From CAZEPJ01 sp964514105 (GTDB taxonomy: Bacteria; Desulfobacterota; Desulfocorpusculales; Desulfocorpusculum), in the NCBI GenBank assembly GCA_964514105.1, contig CAZEPJ010000028.1, forward strand, positions 1 through 53,266: a stretch of DNA of 53,266 bases, in the 5' to 3' direction. Positions within the stretch are counted from its first letter, which is position 1. Each line of letters begins with the position of its first letter. Of this stretch, positions 1 through 8,126 are shown one piece after another. The notes below the pieces were generated by a model. The model was not told the DNA's origin and made no database searches. It saw nothing but the letters and a program-made list of their open reading frames with translations. Made by a program: the position numbers and the translations under genes.

Positions 1-14
1 GATGAAAAGTGTTG

Positions 15-44
15 TTGACAGTCTCCAGGGGCATTTCATACACT
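15..44 (+). promoter_or_regulatory. Candidate sigma-70 promoter of the liv operon
   Basis: TTGACA at 15-20 is followed after 18 bp by TACACT at 39-44. Transcription from here would leave a leader of about 190 nt before the binding-protein gene. The leader contains a perfect GC hairpin at 191-210 (GGGAGGCGC / GCGCCTCCC) just upstream of the AAGGAGGTG ribosome binding site. The -35 is perfect and the -10 matches 4 of 6 positions. Confidence 0.45.
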
Positions 45-244
45 CTCCCTCATTCCCAGGGACTTCATTTTGCTGGGGGCCAGCCCGGCCCGTTGGGACC
101 GCCGTGGGCAACGCTCGCCGGTTGGCTCTCGTGGGTCTCGCGCCCGCCCAAGGGGGTGATCGCCCAGGCAGGATATGTGCCATGCCAATGGGGAGGCGCC
201 CGCGCCTCCCGTCCCACGACCCATTTTCTCCAAGGAGGTGGTGC

Positions 245-1516
245 ATGAGACGTTCGGTTCTGCTCTCGGTTCTGCTCGCGACGGCCGCGGCCGTGCCAGG
301 GGCCTTTCCGGCAGCGGCTTCCGCCCAGGAGATCGTGCTCGGGTGTCCCCTGTCCACCGCCTTTCTGTACGGCTGGGATGCCGAGAGGGGCATCAAGCTC
401 GCCGTGGAGGAGATCAACGCGGCCGGCGGGGTGAACGTGGGGGGGAAGAAGCGGCCCCTCAAGGTGGAGGTCATCGACACCCGGGACCTGGAGCCCGGGG
501 TCCCGGTGAGCGAGGCCCTCATGGCCGTGGAGAAGCTGATCCTCGAGAAGAAGGCCGACTTCATTGTGGGCGGCCCCGTGCGCTCCGAGGCGGCCCTGGC
601 GGCCATGGACATCCTGGCCAAGTACAGGAAGGTCTCCATCTTGACCACGGGGGTGCTCACGCCCAAGTACCACGCCCGGGTGGCGGAGGAGTACGACCGG
701 CTCAAGTACTGCTTCCGCATCCACGGGGAGGGAGGCCAGCTGGTCAAGGAGATCCTGACCTGCTTCAAGGAGCTCCAGGAAAAGCACGGCCTCAACAAGC
801 TCTTCATCATGGTGCAGGATGTGGCCCATGCCAGAGGGTCTGGAGAATTGATGGGCAAACTGGCCGCGCAGCAGGGATGGACGGTCACGGGCACCGAGGT
901 GTACCCCACAGGCACCACGGACTTCTCCATGGGCCTTCTCAAGGCCAAGCGGGCCGAGGCCCAGGTCCTCAACATCTGGATGGACATGCCCGAGAGCTCC
1001 ATCCTCCTCAAGCAATGGTACGAACTGCAGATCCCCGCCCTTCCCTTCGGCTCCACTTTGGCAGCGGCCGAGCAGCCCGGGTTCTGGAAGGCCACCGAGG
1101 GCAAGGGAGAGTACACCTTGTGCAACGTGGTCAATGCCGGCAACGCCCCGTCCAATGCCACGCCCTGGACCATGAAGTTCTACGACGCCTATACCAAGAG
1201 GTGGAACATCGAGCCCGAGGGGCTGGGCAGCTCCAGCAGTTACATGGCCGTGTACGTGCTCAAGGACGCCATGGAGCGGGCCAACAGCCTCGATGCGGAC
1301 AAGGTGGTGGCCGCCCTGGAACAGACCGACCTGATGGGCGTGTACGGCCGGTTGAGATTCGACCCCAAGACGCACCAGGTCATCCCAGCCGTGGACCCCA
1401 AGGAAGGGGCCGTGGGATCCATCCTCCAGTGGCAGGCGGGCAAGCGGGTGGTGGTCTTCCCCAAGAGCATCGCGGGGGGTGAGATCAAGTTGCCGCCCTG
1501 GATGGCCAAGAAATAG
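245..1516 (+). CDS. ABC transporter substrate-binding protein (branched-chain amino acid type)
   Basis: Periplasmic binding protein of 423 aa that should capture an amino acid or small organic acid and deliver it to the LivHMGF membrane complex encoded next. The start at 245 is chosen because AAGGAGGTG lies 5 bp upstream and because it exposes a classic Sec signal peptide (MRRS, a run of L/V/A residues, then AAASAQE). The mature part begins with the LivJ/HAAT pattern (AERGIKLAVEEINAAGGV) and continues with GKKRPLKVEVIDTRD, typical of periplasmic-binding-protein fold type I. The frame stays open further upstream, but that part has no coding look. The linked acyl-CoA synthetase suggests a carboxylic or aromatic acid ligand rather than leucine. 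That is inference; the ligand cannot be read from sequence. Confidence 0.9.
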   Translation: MRRSVLLSVLLATAAAVPGAFPAAASAQEIVLGCPLSTAFLYGWDAERGIKLAVEEINAAGGVNVGGKKRPLKVEVIDTRDLEPGVPVSEALMAVEKLILEKKADFIVGGPVRSEAALAAMDILAKYRKVSILTTGVLTPKYHARVAEEYDRLKYCFRIHGEGGQLVKEILTCFKELQEKHGLNKLFIMVQDVAHARGSGELMGKLAAQQGWTVTGTEVYPTGTTDFSMGLLKAKRAEAQVLNIWMDMPESSILLKQWYELQIPALPFGSTLAAAEQPGFWKATEGKGEYTLCNVVNAGNAPSNATPWTMKFYDAYTKRWNIEPEGLGSSSSYMAVYVLKDAMERANSLDADKVVAALEQTDLMGVYGRLRFDPKTHQVIPAVDPKEGAVGSILQWQAGKRVVVFPKSIAGGEIKLPPWMAKK

Positions 1517-1574
1517 GGGAGGCGTGGACGCACGCGTCAGGCGGGGCCGGGAACGGCCCCGCCGCGGCCCAGGG

Positions 1575-2450
1575 ATGCGGCGTATGGAGATCCTGGTCTA
1601 CGGCATCATCAACAGCATCGCCCTCACCCTCATGGCCCTGGGCTTCGCCCTGGTCTACGGGATCAGCCGCGTCCCCAACTTTGCCCACGGCGCGGTGTAT
1701 GTGGTCTGCGGGTTCATCACCTGGACTCTCCTCCACAGCCTTCGCCTCAACTACCTGCTCAGTGCGGCGCTCGCCATCCTGGCAACCGGCGTCATCGGGG
1801 CCCTCATCTACCGCTTCGTCCTCATCCGGGTGCGGGGCATGGCCATCTCCGAGATCATCGCGTCGTATGCCGTGGGGATGGCCATCCTGGAAGGGCTTCG
1901 CTGGGGCGGGTTCAAGGGGATGACCTACACCCTGCCGGTCTTCGCCCCGGGCATGATCTTCATCGGGGGAGTGCCCGTGGACCTCCATCGGGTCATCCTG
2001 GTGGGGGTCGGTGCGGCCGTCATCGGCGCGCTGTGGGCCTTCACCCATTTCACCAAGATCGGCCTGGCCCTGCGGGGGATGGCCCAGGATGAGCGGGCCG
2101 CCCTCACGCTGGGCATCGACTCCGACGCCATGGCCCTGGTGGCCACGGCCCTGGGCTCCATGCTCGCTGGGCTGGCGGCCATCCTCCTCCTCCCCCTGGG
2201 GAACATCGTGGTGGAGGCGGGGTACAACGTGCTCATCCTGGCCATCTCCGTGTGCATCGTGGGGGGGCTGGGGAGCTGGGGGGGCGCGGTCCTGGCCGCC
2301 TTCCTCATCGGCTTCGCCCAGATGCTAACCGTGGTGTTTCTGGGAAGCCACTACCAGATGGTGGTGGCCCTCCTGGCCATCATCTTCACCCTCATCCTGC
2401 GGCCGTCCGGCCTCTTCGGCCGCCAGAAGGAGCTGGAGGAGCGGGTGTGA
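1575..2450 (+). CDS. livH: Branched-chain amino acid ABC transporter permease LivH
   Basis: Integral inner-membrane permease of 291 aa, one of the two transmembrane subunits of the importer. It starts with the family pattern MEILVYGIINSIALTLMALG and carries GFALVYGISRVPNFAHG, typical of LivH N-termini. Eight or so hydrophobic segments follow, with the cytoplasmic EAA-like loop around LALRGMAQDERAALTLGID. I start at ATG 1575; an in-frame ATG at 1584 would remove only three residues. The ribosome site is weak, consistent with coupling to the upstream gene 58 bp away. The stop TGA overlaps the GTG start of livM. Confidence 0.9.
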   Translation: MRRMEILVYGIINSIALTLMALGFALVYGISRVPNFAHGAVYVVCGFITWTLLHSLRLNYLLSAALAILATGVIGALIYRFVLIRVRGMAISEIIASYAVGMAILEGLRWGGFKGMTYTLPVFAPGMIFIGGVPVDLHRVILVGVGAAVIGALWAFTHFTKIGLALRGMAQDERAALTLGIDSDAMALVATALGSMLAGLAAILLLPLGNIVVEAGYNVLILAISVCIVGGLGSWGGAVLAAFLIGFAQMLTVVFLGSHYQMVVALLAIIFTLILRPSGLFGRQKELEERV

Positions 2451-3469
2451 AGGGCACGGCGGGAGAGGAGCGGCGCAGGGAGCGCATCGACCGGGGGATC
2501 AAGGTCCGCACCGAGGGGATCTATGCCGTCATGTCGTGGCGGGAGGTGGCCTATCTGGTCCTCCCCCGTCTTTTCCTCATCGCCGGCCTGCTCCTTCTCC
2601 CGTTTCTCATGCCCGGCCTGTACTGGCAGCGGGTCATCTCCATCGTCTGCATCTACGCCCTTCTGGCCCTCAGCTTCGATTTCCTGGCCCACTTCGTGGG
2701 GCTCGTCTCCCTGGGGGGCGCCCTGTTCATCGGCATGGGCGCGTATCTGGCGGCCATCATGAACAAGTCTCTGGGCATGCCCGTCTCCCTGACCATCCCC
2801 CTGGCCGGGCTCCTGGGGGCCTCCGTCTGCACCGTGCTGCTCCTTCCCTGCCTCCCGCTGCGGGGGGTGTACTTCGCCATCGTGAGCCTCATGTATCCGT
2901 TGGTCCTGGCCCGCGTCATCGAGGCCACCAACATCCTGGGCGGCACGGACGGCATCATGGGGGTGGCCAGCTTCCCCAGCCAGGCCGCGGAGCAGTACAC
3001 CCTCATCTTCGTGCTGCTCGTCTTCCTGTTCGGGCTGCGGCGCCTGGTGAACCTGGACCTGGGACTGATCCTCAGGGGCGTCAAGGACAACGACCAGGCG
3101 GTGCGGGCCTCGGGCATCAGCATCACCCGGTACAAGACCCTGGCGGTCTTCATCGCCTCGACCATGGGTTGTCTGGCCGGGGCATGCCTCGTCCACATCT
3201 ACATGTTCACCGGGATCTCCCTCTTTGCCCTGGACTTCTCCATCCTCCCCATCGCCGCCACGGTCATCGGCGGGGGGGGGACCCTGGTGGGGCCCGTGGT
3301 GGGAAGCCTGATCCTCGTGCCCATCTCGGAGCTTCTGCGGACGTTCGGGACCCTGAGGATCGCCGTGTACGCCGTCATCCTGGTGGCCTTCATCATTTTG
3401 CGCAGCGAGGGGCTCATGGTCTTCGCCCAGCGCAAGTACCACCAGTTTGAGAGATGGGTGAAGATATGA
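2447..3469 (+). CDS. livM: Branched-chain amino acid ABC transporter permease LivM
   Basis: Second permease subunit, about 340 aa. The GTG at 2447 overlaps the livH stop (GTGA) and has GGAGGAG upstream, so translational coupling is likely. An internal ATG at 2531 (MSWREVAYLVLPRL) is an alternative that would drop a charged, poorly conserved leader of 28 residues. Family features are the block ALLALSFDFLAHFVGLVSLG near the N-terminus and LRGVKDNDQAVRASGISI in the cytoplasmic coupling loop, plus about nine hydrophobic helices. The C-terminus (ILRSEGLMVFAQRKYHQ) fits LivM. The end overlaps livG. Confidence 0.88.
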   Translation: MKGTAGEERRRERIDRGIKVRTEGIYAVMSWREVAYLVLPRLFLIAGLLLLPFLMPGLYWQRVISIVCIYALLALSFDFLAHFVGLVSLGGALFIGMGAYLAAIMNKSLGMPVSLTIPLAGLLGASVCTVLLLPCLPLRGVYFAIVSLMYPLVLARVIEATNILGGTDGIMGVASFPSQAAEQYTLIFVLLVFLFGLRRLVNLDLGLILRGVKDNDQAVRASGISITRYKTLAVFIASTMGCLAGACLVHIYMFTGISLFALDFSILPIAATVIGGGGTLVGPVVGSLILVPISELLRTFGTLRIAVYAVILVAFIILRSEGLMVFAQRKYHQFERWVKI

Positions 3470-4227
3470 CCGACGCCGAGCCCATTCTCCAGGTGGAAAG
3501 GCTGGGTAAGTCCTTCGGGGGGCTTCAGGCCCTCATGGATGTGGACTTCGCCCTCCACCCCCGGGAGATCCTTGGGGTCATCGGCCCCAATGGGTCGGGC
3601 AAGACCACCATGGTGAACCTCATCACGGGCTTCGTGCGTCCCGACAAGGGGAGGATCTGGTTCAAGGGGCGTGACATCGCCGGCTGGGCACCCCACCGCA
3701 TCGCGGATCTTGGGGTCACGCGGACCTTCCAGATCATGCGGCCCTATTACTCCCTGGAGGCCTATCGAAATCTCATCGTCCCCCTCAACTCCCCCCGGGC
3801 CCGGCGGGTGGGAGGCGGCAAGTTCGGCCAGCGGGACACGGTGGCCCTGGACATCCTGGAGGAGATCGGGTTCGAGCGGGACTCCTTCGTCCCGTACAAG
3901 AAGGCTGCCACCCTCCCCACGGGCTACCTCAAGCGCCTGGAGCTCGCCCGGTGCCTGGCCCTTCGGCCGCAGATCATCATCGCCGATGAGCTCTTCTCGG
4001 GGTTGAGCGCCAGCGAGATCGCCTCCCTCGTGCCCCTCATCGAGAAGCTGCAGATGGGGGGAATGACCCTTATCATGGTGGAGCACCGGCTGCGGGAGCT
4101 CTTCAGCCTGGCCCAGCGCGTCCTGGTCCTGGATTTCGGCGCCAAGCTCATGGAAGGGGCCCCCGCCGAGGTCATGCAGAACCCCCGGGTGCGGGAGGCC
4201 TACCTGGGCCCGGGCGGGGGGGACTGA
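3466..4227 (+). CDS. livG: Branched-chain amino acid ABC transporter ATPase LivG
   Basis: First ATP-binding subunit (253 aa from this start). ATG 3466 overlaps the livM stop as ATGA; an ATG at 3454 is in frame and also possible. Walker A is GPNGSGKT, the switch histidine is in IMVEHRLREL, and the C-terminal EAYLG tail is typical of LivG/LivF. Two core motifs are unusual. Where LivG proteins normally have LSxGxxR/LPYGEQR, this one has LPTGYLKRLELAR, and Walker B is followed by DELFSGLS rather than DEPxxGL. The catalytic Asp-Glu pair is still present. Since the LivF partner has a canonical signature, this may be an ABC pair with one degenerate composite site. Confidence 0.87.
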   Translation: MTDAEPILQVERLGKSFGGLQALMDVDFALHPREILGVIGPNGSGKTTMVNLITGFVRPDKGRIWFKGRDIAGWAPHRIADLGVTRTFQIMRPYYSLEAYRNLIVPLNSPRARRVGGGKFGQRDTVALDILEEIGFERDSFVPYKKAATLPTGYLKRLELARCLALRPQIIIADELFSGLSASEIASLVPLIEKLQMGGMTLIMVEHRLRELFSLAQRVLVLDFGAKLMEGAPAEVMQNPRVREAYLGPGGGD

Positions 4228-4230
4228 GCT

Positions 4231-4977
4231 ATGCTCGATGTCATCGGCATGATGGTCTTTTACGAGAACATGCTGGCCATCAACAACGTGAGCCTCTCCG
4301 TCCCGCGGGAGGCCGTCATTGGGGTGTTCGGCTCCAACAGCGCCGGCAAGTCGACCCTCATGTACGCCATCTCGGGCATCATGCTGGACATCCGGAGGAA
4401 GGAGGAGATGGCGGGAGGGGAGCGCATCAGCCTGGCGGGGCAGGTCCTGTTCGAGGGCCAGCCCATCATGCTGCTCAAACCCAGCCGGCGGGCCCGGCTG
4501 GGTATCGTGCTTTGCCCCGAACGGCGGCGGATCTTCCCCGAGAGCAGTGTCTTGGAGAACCTCAAGATCGGCGCCTTCCTGGCCGACCGGCGCCAGACCC
4601 GCAGGAGCCTGGACTACGTCTTCGCTCTCTTTCCCAAGCTGCTGGATATCCGCAGGCGGCCGGGCGGGTTTCTGAGCGGGGGGGAGCAGCAGATGCTGGC
4701 TATCGGCCGGGCCCTCATGGCTCAGCCCAGGCTCCTGCTCCTGGACGAGCCCCTCATGGGCTTGAGCCCCCTGATCCAGGCCATGCTCATGGAGGCCGTG
4801 GCCCATATCCGGCTGGAGAGGAAGATCTCCATCCTCATCACCGAGCAGTACGCCCGCCCCGTTCTCCCCGTCATCGACCGGGGATGCATCCTGGAGCACG
4901 GATCCGTGGTCATGGAGGGACCCAGGGACGAGCTGATGGCCAACCCAGACGTGACATCGGCGTACTTCGGACTCTGA
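4231..4977 (+). CDS. livF: Branched-chain amino acid ABC transporter ATPase LivF
   Basis: Second ATP-binding subunit, 248 aa, starting 3 bp after livG. Walker A reads GSNSAGKST, the signature is a perfect LSGGEQQ, Walker B is LLLLDEPLMGLSP and the switch histidine position holds Gln in ILITEQYAR, which is normal for LivF. Compared with typical LivF there is extra sequence after the Walker A helix (IRRKEEMAGGERISLAGQ) that lengthens the loop before ILFEG. The final base of the stop codon is the first base of the acyl-CoA synthetase start. Confidence 0.9.
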   Translation: MLDVIGMMVFYENMLAINNVSLSVPREAVIGVFGSNSAGKSTLMYAISGIMLDIRRKEEMAGGERISLAGQVLFEGQPIMLLKPSRRARLGIVLCPERRRIFPESSVLENLKIGAFLADRRQTRRSLDYVFALFPKLLDIRRRPGGFLSGGEQQMLAIGRALMAQPRLLLLDEPLMGLSPLIQAMLMEAVAHIRLERKISILITEQYARPVLPVIDRGCILEHGSVVMEGPRDELMANPDVTSAYFGL

Positions 4978-6644
4978 TGGAGAAGGTGGTGAAGCATCTC
5001 GCCGGCACCGAACCCTACCTGTTCTCCGGCTTCGAGCGGGCGACCGCCGAGCATCCCCACAGGGCCGCCGTGATCTACCTGGGGGCGTCGTACAGCTACG
5101 CCCGGCTGTACGACTGGGTCCTGCGGTTCGCTGCAGCCCTCCACGGCCTGGGGGTCCGGCCCCAGGATCGGATCATGCTCTATCTGCCCAACTGCGTGCC
5201 GTGGCTCATCGCCTACCTTGGGATCCAGCGCCTGGGGGCGGTGCCCGTGCCAGTATCGCCCATCTACACCTCCCACGAGATCCTGTATATGGCCCGGGAC
5301 GCCGGGGTCCGCACCGTCGTCTGTCAGGACACCAACTTCGGGTACGTCCAGGAGATCATGGGGGAGGCGGGGATCGAACGGGTCATCGTGGCCAACCTGG
5401 TGGACCTCCTGCCGGCGTGGAAGCGGGCCGTGGGCGCGGTGTTCGACAAGATCCCCAAGGGAAAGGTTCAATGGGGGCCGAAGGTGCGCCGTTTTCCCGA
5501 GCTGCTCAGGACCTACCCACCGATGCCGCCCCGGGTGGAGATCGACCCGCGCCGGGACCTCTCGTACATCCTCTATACCGGGGGGACCACGGGCTTCCCC
5601 AAGGGCGTCCCCGGGAACCACCTGGGTATGCAGTCCTATATCCGCGACCTCATGGAGGAGGTCTTGGGGGGAGAGATCCGACCGGGACAGGACGCCTTCG
5701 TGTGCGTGGCCCCCCTGTACCACATCATGGCCCAGGGGTTTTGCCTGGCCGCGGGGCTGAACCACGCCAACACCGTCGTACTTATGCCCGTGCCCCAGGT
5801 GGACGCGGTCCTGGTCGCCATCGAGCGGCACCGGGCCCGGTGGTTCCTGGGGGTGCCCACCCTGTATCGCATGATCCTGGAGAACGACCGCCTGGCCACC
5901 TATGACCTGCGCAGCCTCCGGTACTGCTTCTGCGGCGGGGATGTCCTCCCCGGGGAGGTGCACCACCGCTGGCAGGAGCGCTTCGGCATCCCCCTCTATC
6001 AGGTCTACGGCTCCACCGAGGCGGGCCACGTCTCGTACAGCCGCCTGGGCAAGGTCCCCGACCCCATGTCCCTGGGCTATCCCCTCTCCTCCCGCAAGTG
6101 CCTGGTGGTCGACCCAGACACCCTGGAGGAGGTCCCCTCCGGAGAGACCGGCGAACTCCTGGTCACCTCCGAGGATACGCTCAAGCATTACTGGAACAAG
6201 CCCGAGGAGACGGCCCGCTCCTTCGTGTCCCTGGGGTCCGAGATTTACTACCGCATGGGGGACTACGTCCGGCGAGGGGCCGACGGCGAGCTCTTTTTCG
6301 TGGAGCGTTCGGCTGACGTGATCAAGAGCAAGGGATTCCGCATCTCCGCCTCCGAGGTGGAGGCCGCCCTCCAGGACCATCCCACGGTCATCGCCGCCTG
6401 CGTGGTGGGGGTTCCGGATCCCAAGCTGGGCGAGCGCATCAAGGCCATGGTCGTGCTCAAGGAGGACGCCCGGGGGGTGGGTGCCGCAGACCTCATCCAG
6501 TGGTGCCGGCAACGCCTGGCCGCGTACAAGGTCCCCCACTACGTGGAGTTTCGCGACATGCTCCCCAAGTCCAAGGTGGGCAAGCTCCTGCGCCGGGAGA
6601 TCCGGGACGAGGAGCGCAGGAAGATGGGAAAGGAGGGGAGTTGA
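4977..6644 (+). CDS. AMP-dependent acyl-CoA synthetase/ligase
   Basis: Adenylate-forming enzyme of 555 aa that activates a carboxylic acid to its CoA thioester via an acyl-AMP. The P-loop-like motif is YILYTGGTTGFPKG; the A5 motif is YQVYGSTEAGH; the A8 hinge region is YRMGDYVRRGADGELFF with RSADVIKSKGFRISASEVE; the catalytic A10 lysine lies in PKSKVGKLLRRE. ATG 4977 overlaps the livF stop (TGATG), so it is the last gene of the transporter operon. Its position suggests it traps the imported acid as CoA ester. The substrate could be a fatty, aryl or branched-chain acid; sequence alone does not decide. Confidence 0.88.
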   Translation: MEKVVKHLAGTEPYLFSGFERATAEHPHRAAVIYLGASYSYARLYDWVLRFAAALHGLGVRPQDRIMLYLPNCVPWLIAYLGIQRLGAVPVPVSPIYTSHEILYMARDAGVRTVVCQDTNFGYVQEIMGEAGIERVIVANLVDLLPAWKRAVGAVFDKIPKGKVQWGPKVRRFPELLRTYPPMPPRVEIDPRRDLSYILYTGGTTGFPKGVPGNHLGMQSYIRDLMEEVLGGEIRPGQDAFVCVAPLYHIMAQGFCLAAGLNHANTVVLMPVPQVDAVLVAIERHRARWFLGVPTLYRMILENDRLATYDLRSLRYCFCGGDVLPGEVHHRWQERFGIPLYQVYGSTEAGHVSYSRLGKVPDPMSLGYPLSSRKCLVVDPDTLEEVPSGETGELLVTSEDTLKHYWNKPEETARSFVSLGSEIYYRMGDYVRRGADGELFFVERSADVIKSKGFRISASEVEAALQDHPTVIAACVVGVPDPKLGERIKAMVVLKEDARGVGAADLIQWCRQRLAAYKVPHYVEFRDMLPKSKVGKLLRREIRDEERRKMGKEGS

Positions 6645-6775
6645 CGGCGTCCCGCCGGTTGCTCCGCCTCGAGGTTCCCCCGGAGTTGCACCTCCCATCC
6701 CTCCGCACCCAAACCCATCTGCTCGATCGCCTCAAATGCCTGTGGGAAGCTGCCTATCAGTAGTCCCTGTTTCAT
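6539..6775 (-). CDS. Doubtful small ORF antisense to the acyl-CoA synthetase 3' end
   Basis: An ATG at 6775 (minus) sits 6 bp after a strong GGAGG and opens a 78-aa frame beginning MKQGLLIGSFPQAFEAIEQ. Its first half lies in the otherwise gene-free gap between the acyl-CoA synthetase and the arsenic unit; its second half is antisense to the synthetase and becomes Arg/Ser-rich, which looks like shadow sequence. I do not recognise it. It may be a short real peptide, a decayed gene or chance. The rest of the 300-bp gap holds only the arsenic promoter. Confidence 0.22.
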   Translation of the reverse strand: MKQGLLIGSFPQAFEAIEQMGLGAEGWEVQLRGNLEAEQPAGRRQLPSFPIFLRSSSRISRRRSLPTLDLGSMSRNST

Positions 6776-6875
6776 GGGGTACCTCCTCTTTGTGTTCTCC
6801 CCCAAGGACCTCAAGAAGAGGTACCTTTCCCCTTCCTGACACAAGATGGCCTGCGCCACTCGGGCGGGAGATCCA

Positions 6876-6908
6876 TTGACAAATCAGAACAATCTGATTA
6901 ATCTGATT
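6876..6908 (+). promoter_or_regulatory. Arsenic-unit promoter with inverted-repeat operator
   Basis: TTGACA at 6876-6881 and TAATCT at 6899-6904 are 17 bp apart. The spacer is filled by a perfect 7-bp inverted repeat, AATCAGA (6882-6888) / TCTGATT (6893-6899), and the second arm is part of a direct repeat AATCTGATT at 6891-6899 and 6900-6908. A dyad of this kind lying between -35 and -10 is the usual arrangement of ArsR/SmtB-family operators. No arsR gene is in the window, so the regulator would act from elsewhere or be the AbrB-fold protein encoded just downstream. Confidence 0.55.
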
Positions 6909-6948
6909 CTAACACCAGGGCCGATGGGATTCGCAAAGGGGTGGCGCC

Positions 6949-7224
6949 ATGGGGAAGGATGACGTGGCAAGCTGTTTCGCGCCGGGAGGGGGGTTGGGCT
7001 GCTGCAAGGTGGAGTGGCTGGTCAGCGTGGACGAGCGGGGGCAGATGGTGCTCCCCAAGGAGCTGCGCGAGCGGGCCGGGATCCGGGCCGGAGACAAGCT
7101 GGCCCTGGTGGCCTGGGAGCGGGAGGGGGAGGTCTGCTGCGTTTCTATGATCCGGGCCGACGCCCTCACCCAGATGGTCCGGGGCCTCCTGGGACCCATG
7201 ATGCGGGAGATGGGAGGAGCGTAG
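6949..7224 (+). CDS. Small AbrB/SpoVT-fold protein next to arsM
   Basis: Protein of 91 aa. Residues about 24-50 (VSVDERGQMVLPKELRERAG then IRAGDKLALV) are a clear AbrB/MazE swapped-hairpin DNA-binding domain. The N-terminus carries Cys9, Cys18 and Cys19 (ASCF, GCCK) and there is a further Cys pair (VCCV), so thiol or metalloid sensing is plausible. The C-terminal helix (LTQMVRGLLGPMMREMGGA) resembles small proteins often found beside arsM, some of which are annotated as HgcAB-associated; I could not verify that match. AAAGGGG precedes the ATG. It is the first gene after the operator-bearing promoter and lies 21 bp before arsM, so an autoregulatory role is reasonable but inferred. Confidence 0.75.
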   Translation: MGKDDVASCFAPGGGLGCCKVEWLVSVDERGQMVLPKELRERAGIRAGDKLALVAWEREGEVCCVSMIRADALTQMVRGLLGPMMREMGGA

Positions 7225-7245
7225 ACTTGAGGAGGGAAGCACGCC

Positions 7246-8076
7246 ATGAAAGGACAGGACATCAAGGCTGTGGTGCGTGAGGGATACGCCAGGGTGGCGG
7301 CCCAGGGAGGGTCGTGCTGCGGCCCCTCGGGGTCTTGCTGCGACGCCGGGCTCTCCGTGCAGGGCATCAGCGAGCTCATGGGGTATTCCAAGGAGGAGAT
7401 GGCCGCCGTCCCCGAGGGGGCCAACCTGGGCCTGGGCTGTGGAAACCCCGTGGCCCTGGCGGCGATCCGCGATGGGGAGACCGTGCTGGACCTGGGATCC
7501 GGCGCCGGGTTCGATTGCTTCCTGGCCGCCCGGGCCGTGGGCCCCCGGGGGAGGGTCATCGGCGTGGATATGACCCCTGAGATGGTGGCCAAGGCGAGGG
7601 AGAATGCCCGGAAGGGGGGCTTCGACAACGTGGAGTTCAGGCTGGGGGAGATCGAGTACCTGCCCGTGGCCGACGGATCCGTGGATTGGATCCTGTCCAA
7701 CTGCGTGATCAACCTGGCGCCCGACAAGCGCCAGGTCTTCTCCGAGGCCTTCCGGGTCCTGAAACCCGGCGGCCGCCTGATGATCTCGGACATCGTGCTC
7801 CTGGAGCCCCTGCCCCAGGCCGTCCGCGAATCGGTCCAGGCGTACCTGGGCTGTGTGGCGGGCGCCAGCATGAAGGAAGAGTACCTGGCGGAGATCCAGG
7901 CTGCGGGATTCGACCCGCCGGAGGTGTTGGGAGAGACGCCCTTCGTGGCCCAGGAGATGCTCCACGATCCCATGGTGAAGGGAATCGTCGAGGGCCTCGA
8001 CCTTCGCCAGGAGGAGGCGCGCCGGTTGGGGCGGACCGTGGTGAGCCTCAAGGTCTCGGCCGTGAAGCCCGGCTGA
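7246..8076 (+). CDS. arsM: Arsenite methyltransferase ArsM
   Basis: SAM-dependent methyltransferase of 276 aa that methylates arsenite to methylated arsenicals. Motif I is LDLGSGAGFDCFLAAR and the post-I aspartate lies in VIGVDMT. The three cysteines expected to bind As(III) are seen at about Cys65 (LGLGCGNP), Cys153 (LSNCVINL) and Cys203 (AYLGCVAG). The N-terminus has an extra Cys-rich patch (GGSCCGPSGSCC), common in bacterial ArsM. GAGGAGGG lies upstream of the ATG. The gene converges on the selenoprotein gene with 50 bp between stops. Confidence in family is high; redox and gas products are not deducible. Confidence 0.93.
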   Translation: MKGQDIKAVVREGYARVAAQGGSCCGPSGSCCDAGLSVQGISELMGYSKEEMAAVPEGANLGLGCGNPVALAAIRDGETVLDLGSGAGFDCFLAARAVGPRGRVIGVDMTPEMVAKARENARKGGFDNVEFRLGEIEYLPVADGSVDWILSNCVINLAPDKRQVFSEAFRVLKPGGRLMISDIVLLEPLPQAVRESVQAYLGCVAGASMKEEYLAEIQAAGFDPPEVLGETPFVAQEMLHDPMVKGIVEGLDLRQEEARRLGRTVVSLKVSAVKPG

Positions 8077-8126
8077 TGGCACGCAAGGGCGCGCCGCGAG
8101 GGACCCCCCCCGCCCTTCCCTCGGCG

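Noticed and set aside
65..1375. Long open frame antisense to the liv binding protein (and similar ones, e.g. 12064-14802 and 20392-22869 minus)
   Set aside because: High GC makes stop codons rare in antisense frames. These translations are His/Gly/Pro/Arg-rich without motifs, while the opposite strand encodes recognisable proteins.
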